DNA of 7,180 bases, from NCBI GenBank assembly GCA_004554105.1, contig SFNW01000095.1, positions 1 through 7,180 of the forward strand, given 5' to 3'. Numbering within the stretch: position 1 is the stretch's first letter; each line of letters begins with the position of its first letter. The DNA is from Clostridiales bacterium. Its GTDB lineage: Bacteria; Bacillota; Clostridia; Oscillospirales; CAG-272. A program made the translations under genes and the position numbers. Positions 1-5,810 of this stretch are shown here, piece by piece. The notes beneath the pieces are model-generated. The model had not been told where the DNA came from, did no database searches, and saw only the letters and a program-made list of their open reading frames with translations.

Positions 1-68
1 ATTAACGCGATACGCCGTTCGATTTTCTACGCGGGTTCACCCTACGCTAAGACAAATAAAACCGTTTG

Positions 69-101
69 GGCACCCCACTACGGGGTGCCTTACTATTTTT
101 T
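69..101 (+). terminator. Terminator-like hairpin upstream of purB
   Basis: GGCACCCC (69-76) pairs perfectly with GGGGTGCC (82-89) around a 5-base ACTAC loop. TTACTATTTTTT follows (90-101), so the stem is strong but the U-tract is interrupted near its start. It ends one base before the purB ribosome binding site (GGGAG, 103-107). It is either the terminator of a gene left of the window or a leader attenuator for purB. There is no room for a separate purB promoter between hairpin and start codon. I found no convincing -35/-10 pair, purine riboswitch or PurR-type box in the visible 1-68. Confidence 0.6.
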
Positions 102-112
102 CGGGAGTATCT

Positions 113-1549
113 ATGGAGAAGGACAGAGAAAAATACATTTCGCCGCTTAGCACGCGATACGCAAGCGCAGAGATGCAGGCGTTGTTTTCCGACCGCATGA
201 AGTTCGGGACATGGCGCAAACTGTGGATTGCGCTCGCCAAGGCGGAAAAGCAGCTTGGGCTGGACATCACCGACGAGCAGATTGACGAGCTGTGCGCCCA
301 TGCCGAGGACATCAATTTTGAGGTTGCCGAGGCGCGTGAGGCGGAGGTTCGCCACGACGTAATGTCGCACGTCTACGCCTACGGCAAGCAGTGCCCGAAG
401 GCAGAGCCGATTATTCACCTCGGCGCGACCTCCTGCTATGTCGGCGATAACACCGACCTCATCATTATGCGCGAGGCGTCGAAGCTGATTCTCAAAAAGG
501 CGGCGCAGGTGATGAAGAATCTCGCCGATTTTGCCGCGAAATATGCGGCAATGCCTTGTCTTGCCTACACGCATTTGCAGCCGGCGCAGCTCACCACGGT
601 GGGCAAGCGCGCCGCGCTTTGGGCAAATGAACTGGCAATGGACATTGCGGAGCTTGAGCATCGCGTCGATTCGATGCAGCTGCTCGGCTCAAAGGGCACG
701 ACCGGCACGCAGGCAAGTTTTATGGAGCTGTTTGACGGCGACGAGGAAAAGGTCAAGGCACTTGACCGTCTGGTTGCCGAGCAGATGGGTTTTTCCAAAT
801 GCGTGACCGTTTCGGGGCAAACCTACTCGCGTAAAGTTGACGCTTATTTTCTCGCCGTCCTTTCGGGCTTTGCGCAGAGCGCGTACAAGTTTGCAAACGA
901 TTTGCGCATTCTGCAATCCTTTGAAGAGATTGAAGAGCCGTTTGAGGCGCATCAAATCGGGTCTTCCGCAATGCCGTACAAGCGCAATCCGATGCGCTGC
1001 GAGCGCATTTGCGCGCTGGCGCGGTATGTGATTGCCGATGCGCAGAATCCCGCATTCACTGCCGCGACGCAGTGGTTTGAACGCACGCTCGACGACAGCG
1101 CAAACAAGCGCATCAGCGTCGCCGAAGCCTTCCTCGCCGTCGACGCAATCCTCAATATTTACATCAACGTGACGAGGGGGCTGGTCGTTTACGATAAGGT
1201 CGTTCGCCGCCGCGTCATGGAGAAACTGCCGTTTATGGCGACCGAAAACATCATGATGAAGGCGGTCAAAAACGGCGGCAACCGTCAGGAACTGCACGAG
1301 CGGCTTCGCGTGCATTCGCACGCCGCCGCCGCAAAGGTCAAGCAGGAGGGCGGGACAAACGATTTGATTGACCGCATCGTCGCCGACCCCGCATTCAGAC
1401 TGACGCGGGCGGAAATCGAAGCCGAACTTTCGCCCGAGTTGTATATCGGGCGCTGCCCGTCGCAGGTCGCGGAATTTATCCGCGAGACCGCGCAGCCGAT
1501 TGTTGACAAGTATCTTACCGAAGAGGTAACGGCAGAATTAAAGGTATAA
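113..1549 (+). CDS. purB: Adenylosuccinate lyase (eukaryote-like form)
   Basis: A cytoplasmic homotetrameric lyase of the fumarase/aspartase superfamily. It releases fumarate twice in purine synthesis: SAICAR to AICAR, and adenylosuccinate to AMP. The 478-residue protein shows HLGATSCYVGDNTD at 102-115, the THLQPAQLTTVGKR segment with the probable general acid His154, and the flexible signature loop SSAMPYKRNP at 284-293 with the catalytic Ser (Ser284 by alignment to human Ser289). QWFERTLDDSAN and KLPFMATENI follow. These blocks match human ADSL as I remember it almost without gaps. The length is also close to human ADSL (about 484) rather than the roughly 430 residues of B. subtilis PurB. 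The start at 113 follows GGGAG (103-107) by 5 bases. The frame stays open upstream to the window edge but has no ATG, GTG or TTG there. purA follows after 20 bases, so the two are almost certainly cotranscribed. The reading frame is intact. Confidence 0.97.
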   Translation: MEKDREKYISPLSTRYASAEMQALFSDRMKFGTWRKLWIALAKAEKQLGLDITDEQIDELCAHAEDINFEVAEAREAEVRHDVMSHVYAYGKQCPKAEPIIHLGATSCYVGDNTDLIIMREASKLILKKAAQVMKNLADFAAKYAAMPCLAYTHLQPAQLTTVGKRAALWANELAMDIAELEHRVDSMQLLGSKGTTGTQASFMELFDGDEEKVKALDRLVAEQMGFSKCVTVSGQTYSRKVDAYFLAVLSGFAQSAYKFANDLRILQSFEEIEEPFEAHQIGSSAMPYKRNPMRCERICALARYVIADAQNPAFTAATQWFERTLDDSANKRISVAEAFLAVDAILNIYINVTRGLVVYDKVVRRRVMEKLPFMATENIMMKAVKNGGNRQELHERLRVHSHAAAAKVKQEGGTNDLIDRIVADPAFRLTRAEIEAELSPELYIGRCPSQVAEFIRETAQPIVDKYLTEEVTAELKV

Positions 1550-1569
1550 AATTCAGGAGGAAAACTTTC

Positions 1570-2868
1570 ATGGCAAACCAAGCGGCAAAGCTCACGGCGA
1601 TTGTGGGCATCAACTGGGGCGACGAGGGAAAGGGAAGAATGGTCGACCTGCTCTCCGAGGACTATGATATTATCATTCGCTATCAGGGCGGTAACAACGC
1701 GGGGCATACGGTCGTCAATGACAAGGGCAAGTTCATTCTGAATCTGCTGCCCTCGGGTATTCTGCGTTCGACCACGGTCAACGTGATGGGCAACGGCATG
1801 GTCATCGACCTCGAGCATCTCGTCGGCGAGATGCAGCGGCTGACCGACAAGGGCATTGAAATCACGCCCGAGCATCTGAAAATCAGCGAAAAAGCGGTCA
1901 TCTGTATGCCGTATCACAAGATGCTCGACTGCCTCGAAGAAGATCGCCTCGGCGACGCGAAGTTCGGCTCGACCCGCCGCGGAATCGGTCCGGTTTACGG
2001 CGACAAATACATGAAGAAGATTCTGCGTATGTGCGACCTCTTCGAGTCCGAGGAATACCTCAAGAAGCGCCTTAGCGGCATTCTCGAATGGCGCAATCTG
2101 ATGATTCACAACGGCTACGGCGCAGAGCCTGTAACTGCCGACGATATGTACGCATGGCTGCGCACCTACGGCGACAAACTGAAGCCCTATGTCTGCGACA
2201 CGACTGCATATCTGGCGTCGGCAATCAAGGACGGCAAGAAAATTATGTTTGAGGCACAGCTCGGCGCACTGCGCGACATTGACTTCGGCATCGTGCCGTA
2301 CACCTCCTCCTCCTCGACCATCGCCGCTTACGCGCCGGTCGGCGCGGGCATTCCGTTTGCCAGACTCGACGGTACCATCGGCGTTATGAAGGCGTACTCG
2401 AGCTGTGTGGGCGAAGGACCGTTCACCTGTGAGATGTTCGGCGACGAGGCGGACAAACTGCGCGAGGCGGGCGGCGAATACGGAGCCGCGACCGGCAGAC
2501 CGCGCCGCGTCGGCGGCTTCGACATTCCGGCGTCGAAATACGGCTGCCTGATGCAGGGCGCAACCGAGATTGCGCTGACCAAACTCGATGTGCTTTCCTA
2601 CTTTGAGAAGATTCCGGTCTGCGTCGGCTATGAGATCGACGGCAAGGTCGTTACCGATTTTGTCACGGGCGAGAAGTTGAACAAGGCAAAGCCGGTTTAC
2701 GAATATGTGCCCGGCTTCAACTGCGACATTTCAAAGTGCCGCAAAGCGTCGGATCTGCCGAAGGCGGCATACGACTATATCAAGTATATCGAGAAGGCGG
2801 TCGGCGTGCCGGTGACCTATGTTTCGGTCGGCGCGGAGCGCGACGCTTATATTAAGATGTACGAATAA
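1570..2868 (+). CDS. purA: Adenylosuccinate synthetase, variant clade
   Basis: It catalyses GTP-dependent joining of IMP and aspartate to adenylosuccinate, the substrate of PurB, and works in the cytoplasm as a homodimer. The 432-residue length is normal. The N-terminal GTP loop is WGDEGKGR at 16-23, with catalytic Asp18 and Lys21 kept and the usual last Lys replaced by Arg. NNAGHT follows with catalytic His46. STRRGIGP is at 134-141, TGRPRR (aspartate/IMP loop) at 308-313 and TKLDVL (guanine binding) at 337-342. Several blocks differ from E. coli PurA. The canonical FEGAQGTLLDID reads FEAQLGALRDID (227-238), KAYSTRVG reads KAYSSCVG (274-281), and the TSSNTTAGG region reads SSSSTIAAY. I recall this pattern in clostridial PurAs, so it looks like a clade variant rather than decay. 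The start follows AGGAGG (1555-1560) by 9 bases. The retained catalytic Asp, the full length and the purB neighbour argue against the phage PurZ paralogue. Confidence 0.95.
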   Translation: MANQAAKLTAIVGINWGDEGKGRMVDLLSEDYDIIIRYQGGNNAGHTVVNDKGKFILNLLPSGILRSTTVNVMGNGMVIDLEHLVGEMQRLTDKGIEITPEHLKISEKAVICMPYHKMLDCLEEDRLGDAKFGSTRRGIGPVYGDKYMKKILRMCDLFESEEYLKKRLSGILEWRNLMIHNGYGAEPVTADDMYAWLRTYGDKLKPYVCDTTAYLASAIKDGKKIMFEAQLGALRDIDFGIVPYTSSSSTIAAYAPVGAGIPFARLDGTIGVMKAYSSCVGEGPFTCEMFGDEADKLREAGGEYGAATGRPRRVGGFDIPASKYGCLMQGATEIALTKLDVLSYFEKIPVCVGYEIDGKVVTDFVTGEKLNKAKPVYEYVPGFNCDISKCRKASDLPKAAYDYIKYIEKAVGVPVTYVSVGAERDAYIKMYE

Positions 2869-2872
2869 GAGG

Positions 2873-2901
2873 AAAAAGCGGTTGCGTGTCAACCGCTTTT
2901 T
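2873..2901 (+). terminator. Intrinsic terminator after purA
   Basis: AAAAAGCGGTTG (2873-2884) pairs perfectly over 12 bp with CAACCGCTTTTT (2890-2901) around a CGTGT loop. A GC core with A-tract upstream and T-tract downstream is the standard Rho-independent design, and it begins 4 bases after the purA stop. It closes the purB-purA unit on the plus strand. The ribosome binding site of the next gene begins only 3 bases later, so any transcript of that gene either reads through this hairpin or starts inside purA or the hairpin. Confidence 0.85.
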
Positions 2902-2904
2902 GAT

Positions 2905-2909
2905 AGGAG
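2905..2909 (+). promoter_or_regulatory. Ribosome binding site that fixes the HAD start
   Basis: AGGAG lies here, before two consecutive in-frame ATG codons at 2912 and 2915. The spacing is 2 bases to the first and 5 to the second, which favours 2915. The same frame is open back to 2819, but a start there would overlap purA and add 32 residues without HAD similarity before the MKYRFLLFDLDNT N-terminus. Confidence 0.7.
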
Positions 2910-2914
2910 CGATG

Positions 2915-3601
2915 ATGAAATACCGCTTTTTACTGTTTGACCTTGACAATACGCTGCTTGACTTTGATGCCAACGAAGCGCAGGCGCTGCCGCGCGTCTT
3001 TGCGTCGCACGGCGTTACGCTGACGCCCGAGGTGCTGGCGGTTTACAAGAAGATCAACCGCGGGCTTTGGCAGGACTACGAGGCGGGCAGACTGCCGATG
3101 GAGGACGTGCTGAACACACGCTTTGCCGAAACGATGCGGCACTTTGGCAGGGAAGAGGACGGCGCGGCGTGGGAGAGCGAATACCGCCGCTATCTCGGCG
3201 AGGGACACACGCCGATTCCCGGTGCGGTCGAGTTGTGCAGAGCACTTTCGGCGCGGTATGAACTGTATGTCGTGACCAACGGCGTTGCCGAAACGCAAAG
3301 GCGGCGCATACACGACGCGGGGCTTGACGGGTGCTTTGGGGCTGTGTTCAATTCGGAGAGCATCGGCGCACAAAAGCCGTCGCAGGCGTTTTTCGACTAT
3401 GTTTTCGCACATATCGACGGCTTTGACAAGCGCAGCGCGCTGCTCATCGGCGATTCGGTCACGGCGGACATCGAGGGCGGACGGCGCGCGGGGCTTACGA
3501 CCTGCTGGTTTAACAAAAAGGGAATCTCCGACTGTTCGGAAATTCCCGCAGACTATAAAATCAATTCGCTTGCCGAGCTGAACGGCATTCTCGAGGTCTA
3601 A
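2915..3601 (+). CDS. HAD hydrolase, YjjG/YfnB-type nucleotidase
   Basis: Probable cytoplasmic Mg-dependent phosphatase of the haloacid dehalogenase superfamily, 228 residues. All four HAD motifs are present: DLDNT with nucleophile Asp9 and general acid Asp11, Thr121 in TNG (motif II), Lys154 in AQKPS (motif III), and GDSVTADIEGG with Asp180 and Asp185 (motif IV). Residues from about 15 to 100 form the helical C1-type cap. The text NRGLWQDYEAGR and the ending DIEGGRRAGLTTCWFN resemble E. coli YjjG and Bacillus YfnB. Known members of that family dephosphorylate pyrimidine nucleoside monophosphates, including non-canonical ones, which suggests a nucleotide house-cleaning role. The substrate cannot be read from the sequence, and another HAD subfamily is possible. 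It sits behind the purA terminator with no visible promoter of its own, so it may be expressed weakly by readthrough. Its stop codon touches the terminator and repeat region downstream. Confidence 0.87.
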   Translation: MKYRFLLFDLDNTLLDFDANEAQALPRVFASHGVTLTPEVLAVYKKINRGLWQDYEAGRLPMEDVLNTRFAETMRHFGREEDGAAWESEYRRYLGEGHTPIPGAVELCRALSARYELYVVTNGVAETQRRRIHDAGLDGCFGAVFNSESIGAQKPSQAFFDYVFAHIDGFDKRSALLIGDSVTADIEGGRRAGLTTCWFNKKGISDCSEIPADYKINSLAELNGILEV

Positions 3602-3603
3602 AA

Positions 3604-3615
3604 AACGGGGCGCAT
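3604..3615. repeat. Left copy of 12-bp direct repeat
   Basis: AACGGGGCGCAT, identical to 3801-3812 and in the same orientation. With the three A residues before it, it reproduces the 5' arm of the terminator at 3801-3830. It lies at the left end of the hairpin-rich element and is interpreted as one half of a target-site duplication. The match ends exactly at both sides (3603 A against 3800 G; 3616 C against 3813 T). Confidence 0.75.
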
Positions 3616-3619
3616 CTTT

Positions 3620-3666
3620 AAGCCTTCCCCCTTGGGGGAAGGTGGTGCGCAGCACCGGATGAGGGG
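3620..3666 (+). repeat. Left inverted-repeat arm of the element
   Basis: A 9-bp hairpin (3623-3642) and a 5-bp hairpin (3644-3656) are followed by GATGAGGGG. The arm aligns with the reverse complement of 3736-3784: identical TTCCCC/GGGGAAG cores and GATGAGGGG ends, but different second stems of different length (5 versus 6 bp). Confidence 0.72.
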
Positions 3667-3735
3667 CAGCCGTCGGAGACGGGCGTTACCGCAGTCCCGC
3701 TTGCAACTGCTCATACGGACGCATTCGCGTCCTCC

Positions 3736-3784
3736 CCCCTCATCAGTCGCGTTTCGCGACAGCTTCCCCCCGAGGGGAAGCCTT
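3736..3784 (-). repeat. Right inverted-repeat arm of the element
   Basis: Read on the minus strand it has the same order as the left arm. An 8-bp TTCCCC-type hairpin (3762-3781, + loop CCGA) comes first, then a 6-bp GTCGCG/CGCGAC hairpin (3746-3760), then GATGAGGGG. Sequence differences from the left arm fall in paired positions and keep the pairing. About 16 further bases (3785-3800) lie between this arm and the right direct repeat and have no clear partner on the left. Confidence 0.72.
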
Positions 3785-3800
3785 TGCTTTGACAGATAAG

Positions 3801-3830
3801 AACGGGGCGCATTGACTGCGCCCCGTTTTT
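3801..3830 (+). terminator. Terminator between the convergent genes; holds right direct repeat
   Basis: AACGGGGCGCA (3801-3811) pairs perfectly over 11 bp with TGCGCCCCGTT (3817-3827) around TTGAC, and the T-run 3826-3830 follows on the plus strand. It is a good Rho-independent terminator for transcripts from the HAD gene. The first 12 bases are the right copy of AACGGGGCGCAT. On the minus strand the hairpin begins directly beyond the clpX stop codon, but the bases after it read CTTATCTG rather than a U-tract, so termination of clpX here is probably weaker. The distal arm (3817-3830) is also an exact 14-bp inverted match to 3601-3614. Confidence 0.85.
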
Positions 3831-5096
3831 CTATGCAATATATTCGGCACTGCCGATTTTGTTGACAAGCTCCTTGGTGACGACGACCTTTTTGACATCT
3901 TTCTTTGTGGGAATGTCGTACATGATGGGGAGCATGAATTCTTCCATGATGGAGCGGAGACCGCGTGCACCGATATTGCGCTCGATTGCGAGCTTGGCAA
4001 TGGCTTCACACGCGCCGTCGGCAAATTCCAGCTCGACGCCGTCGAGCGCAAGCAGCTTGGTGTATTGCTTGATGATCGCGTTCTTCGGCTCACGCAGAAT
4101 GCGGACGAGCGCCGCCTCATCGAGGTTGTCGAGCGCCGTGATGACCGGCAATCTGCCGACCAGCTCGGGAATCAGTCCGTATTTGACGATGTCGTGCGAG
4201 TTGACGTCGCGGTAAATGCCGTCGGCGGTCCGTTCCTTTTTCGTCTTAATGTCGCCGCCGAAGCCGATGGTCTGATTGCCGCGACGCTTTTCGATGATTT
4301 GATCGAGACCGTCAAACGCGCCGCCGCAGATGAACAGAATATTCTCGGTGTGAATCTGAATGAAATCCTGATTCGGGTGCTTGCGTCCGCCCTGCGGGGG
4401 AACGTTGGCAACCGTGCCTTCGAGAATCTTGAGCAGCGCCTGCTGAACGCCTTCACCCGAAACGTCGCGCGTGATCGAGCGGTTTTCGCCGCGGCGCGAA
4501 ATCTTGTCGATTTCGTCGATGTAGATGATGCCTTTTTCGGCGCGCTCAACGTCAAAATCGGCGGCTTGAATCAGGCGGAGCAGAATGTTTTCGACGTCCT
4601 CGCCGACGTAGCCGGCTTCGGTCAGCGTGGTCGCGTCCGCAATGGCGAACGGCACTTTCAGCGCCTTTGCCAGCGTCTGCGCGAGGAAGGTCTTGCCGAC
4701 GCCGGACGGACCGAGCAGAAGCACATTGCTTTTCTGAATTTCCACATCGTCCTGCCTGTCGTTCTTTTCGACCGAAATCAGGCGTTTGTAGTGGTTGTAA
4801 ACAGCGACCGAAAGTACGCGCTTGGCCTCGTCCTGCCCGATGACGTACTGGTCAAGCACCGCCTTGATTTCCGCGGGCTTCGGCAGGGAATCGAGCGACA
4901 GATTCAGCGAATCGGCTTTGGCGTGCGGCTTATCTTCCTCGGGATTCATCTCGTCGAGAAAATTTGCGCAGGTCAGTACGCAGTCGCTGCAGATTGCCGC
5001 GCCGCCGAGTGCGGCGGGAATCAGCAGTTCGACTTCGTTCTCGCTTCTGCCGCAGAATGAGCAGCACAGTTTTTTGGTTTGATTGTTGGTTGGCAT
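3831..5096 (-). CDS. clpX: ClpX, ATPase subunit of ClpXP protease
   Basis: A cytoplasmic AAA+ unfoldase that recognises tagged or damaged proteins, unfolds them with ATP and threads them into ClpP; it forms a hexamer. The 421-residue length is normal. The N-terminal C4 zinc domain has Cys12, Cys15, Cys36 and Cys39. Walker A is GPSGVGKT (129-136), the pore-1 loop is GYVGED (162-167), Walker B is IIYIDEID (190-197) and the RKH pore loop is at 238-240. The ClpP-docking IGF loop is at 277-279, the probable arginine finger is Arg315 in VGRLP, and sensor 2 is GARGL (376-380). No key residue is missing. The start follows GGAGG (5103-5107) by 6 bases. It is the last gene of the tig-clpP-clpX set, 67 bases after clpP; that gap contains only GC-rich sequence with weak pairing and no evident promoter. 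The stop codon abuts the shared terminator region. Confidence 0.98.
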   Translation of the reverse strand: MPTNNQTKKLCCSFCGRSENEVELLIPAALGGAAICSDCVLTCANFLDEMNPEEDKPHAKADSLNLSLDSLPKPAEIKAVLDQYVIGQDEAKRVLSVAVYNHYKRLISVEKNDRQDDVEIQKSNVLLLGPSGVGKTFLAQTLAKALKVPFAIADATTLTEAGYVGEDVENILLRLIQAADFDVERAEKGIIYIDEIDKISRRGENRSITRDVSGEGVQQALLKILEGTVANVPPQGGRKHPNQDFIQIHTENILFICGGAFDGLDQIIEKRRGNQTIGFGGDIKTKKERTADGIYRDVNSHDIVKYGLIPELVGRLPVITALDNLDEAALVRILREPKNAIIKQYTKLLALDGVELEFADGACEAIAKLAIERNIGARGLRSIMEEFMLPIMYDIPTKKDVKKVVVTKELVNKIGSAEYIA

Positions 5097-5163
5097 TGTA
5101 ATCCTCCGTGCCGCCTGCGGGCAGCCTGTGTATTGCGGCTGAACGCTTGCGGTGCTGTGCCGT

Positions 5164-5748
5164 TTATGCGTGCTTTTCGATGACCTTGTCGATAAGGCCG
5201 TACTCGAATGCTTCCTCGGCGCTCATAAAATTGTCGCGGTCGGTGTCGCGCTCGATGACTTCAAGCGGCTTGCCGGTGTTCTTCGCGAGAATCTCGTTGA
5301 GCTTCTGACGCGTTTTCAGGATATGCTCGGCATGAATTTTGATGTCGCTTGCCTGACCCTGCGCGCCGCCGAGCGGCTGGTGAATCATGATAACGCTGTT
5401 GGGCAGGGCAAGACGCTTGCCCTTTGCGCCTGCGGAGAGCAGAAACGCGCCCATCGACGCCGCCATGCCCATGCAGATGGTGGAGACGTCGCATTTGATG
5501 AAGTTCATCGTATCGTAGATGGCAAAGCCTGCGGAAACCGATCCGCCGGGGCTGTTGATGTACAGCGAAATGTCCTTGTCGGGGTCCTGCGCTTCAAGAT
5601 AAAGCATCTGCGCGACGACGAGCGACGCGGTCGTGTCGTTGACCTCGTCGGCAAGCATGATGATTCTGTCGTTTAACAGGCGGGAGTATATATCATAGGA
5701 ACGTTCGCCGCGGTTTGTCTGCTCAATGACCATTGGTACCAGTGCCAT
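5164..5748 (-). CDS. clpP: ClpP, proteolytic subunit
   Basis: A serine peptidase that forms the two-ring 14-subunit chamber degrading proteins delivered by ClpX or another Clp ATPase. The 194-residue length is standard. The catalytic triad is visible: Ser98 in GMAASMGAF, His123 in IMIHQPLGG and Asp172 in DTDRDNFMS. Their spacing matches Ser97/His122/Asp171 of mature E. coli ClpP. The oxyanion-side NSPGGSV block is at 65-71. The N-terminus [19 protein letters not shown] follows the form common in Firmicutes, with little or no propeptide. The start follows AGGAG (5756-5760) by 7 bases; Met6 is a possible but less well placed alternative. It lies 62 bases after tig across a hairpin, so chaperone and protease are probably expressed from one promoter to the right of the window, with expression adjusted at the hairpin. 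Confidence 0.98.
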   Translation of the reverse strand: MALVPMVIEQTNRGERSYDIYSRLLNDRIIMLADEVNDTTASLVVAQMLYLEAQDPDKDISLYINSPGGSVSAGFAIYDTMNFIKCDVSTICMGMAASMGAFLLSAGAKGKRLALPNSVIMIHQPLGGAQGQASDIKIHAEHILKTRQKLNEILAKNTGKPLEVIERDTDRDNFMSAEEAFEYGLIDKVIEKHA

Positions 5749-5777
5749 AGTATCTCTCCTTTGTTTGATGAATAATA

Positions 5778-5801
5778 CGGCGGGTAACGAAGTACCCGCC
5801 G
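5778..5801 (-). promoter_or_regulatory. Hairpin between tig and clpP
   Basis: CGGCGGGTA (5778-5786) pairs perfectly over 9 bp with TACCCGCCG (5793-5801) around a 6-base loop that reads CTTCGT on the minus strand. On the minus strand it is followed by TATTATTCATC, only moderately U-rich, and then by the clpP ribosome binding site. This suits a leaky terminator or an RNA-stabilising or processing hairpin that sets the tig to clpP ratio. The role is inferred; the pairing is seen. Confidence 0.55.
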
Positions 5802-5810
5802 AAGTTTAAT

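Larger units (their letters stand above)
3616..3800. mobile_element. MITE-like non-coding hairpin element, 185 bp
   Basis: A non-coding insert between two convergent genes with no credible ORF on either strand. In order it contains hairpins at 3623-3642 (CCTTCCCCC/GGGGGAAGG), 3644-3656 (GGTGC/GCACC), 3670-3682 (CCGTC/GACGG), 3691-3710 (GCAGT/ACTGC, weak), 3717-3732 (GGACGC/GCGTCC), 3746-3760 (GTCGCG/CGCGAC) and 3762-3781 (GCTTCCCC/GGGGAAGC). GATGAGGGG (3658-3666) pairs with CCCCTCATC (3736-3744) and encloses the middle three hairpins. An exact 12-bp direct repeat flanks the whole. This fits a non-autonomous mobile repeat with structured terminal inverted repeats. I recall similar CTTCCCC...GATGAGGGG repeats scattered through Oscillospiraceae genomes, but no genome comparison was possible here. 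A structured RNA is the main alternative. The exact ends are uncertain by several bases. Confidence 0.7.

Noticed and set aside
1..60. Possible tRNA 3' end (GTTCGATT and GGTTCAC look like T-loops)
   Set aside because: The flanking bases do not form a 5-bp T stem, and no acceptor arm or CCA follows.
1285..2109. 274-codon open frame on the minus strand across purB-purA
   Set aside because: Antisense shadow spanning two well-defined genes and their junction; no motif and no good ribosome binding site seen.
1570..2868. PurA variant as phage-type PurZ (2-aminoadenine pathway)
   Set aside because: Catalytic Asp18 is kept, the length is full (432 residues), it is paired with purB, and no phage genes are near.
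2930..3655. 241-codon open frame on the minus strand
   Set aside because: Antisense to the HAD gene, which carries all four HAD motifs; its own product shows nothing recognisable.
3616..3800. Element as a CRISPR array or tRNA cluster
   Set aside because: The hairpins are inverted and dissimilar with no regular direct repeat-spacer unit, and no tRNA arm pattern or anticodon loop fits.
4065..5060. 331-codon open frame on the plus strand
   Set aside because: It lies wholly antisense to clpX, whose Walker, zinc and IGF motifs are intact. The translation has no recognisable domain and is typical of an open frame opposite a GC-rich gene.
5097..5163. Hairpin in the clpP-clpX gap (GCCGCC with GGCAGC)
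   Set aside because: Short, mismatched and without a U-tract; not better than expected in GC-rich sequence.
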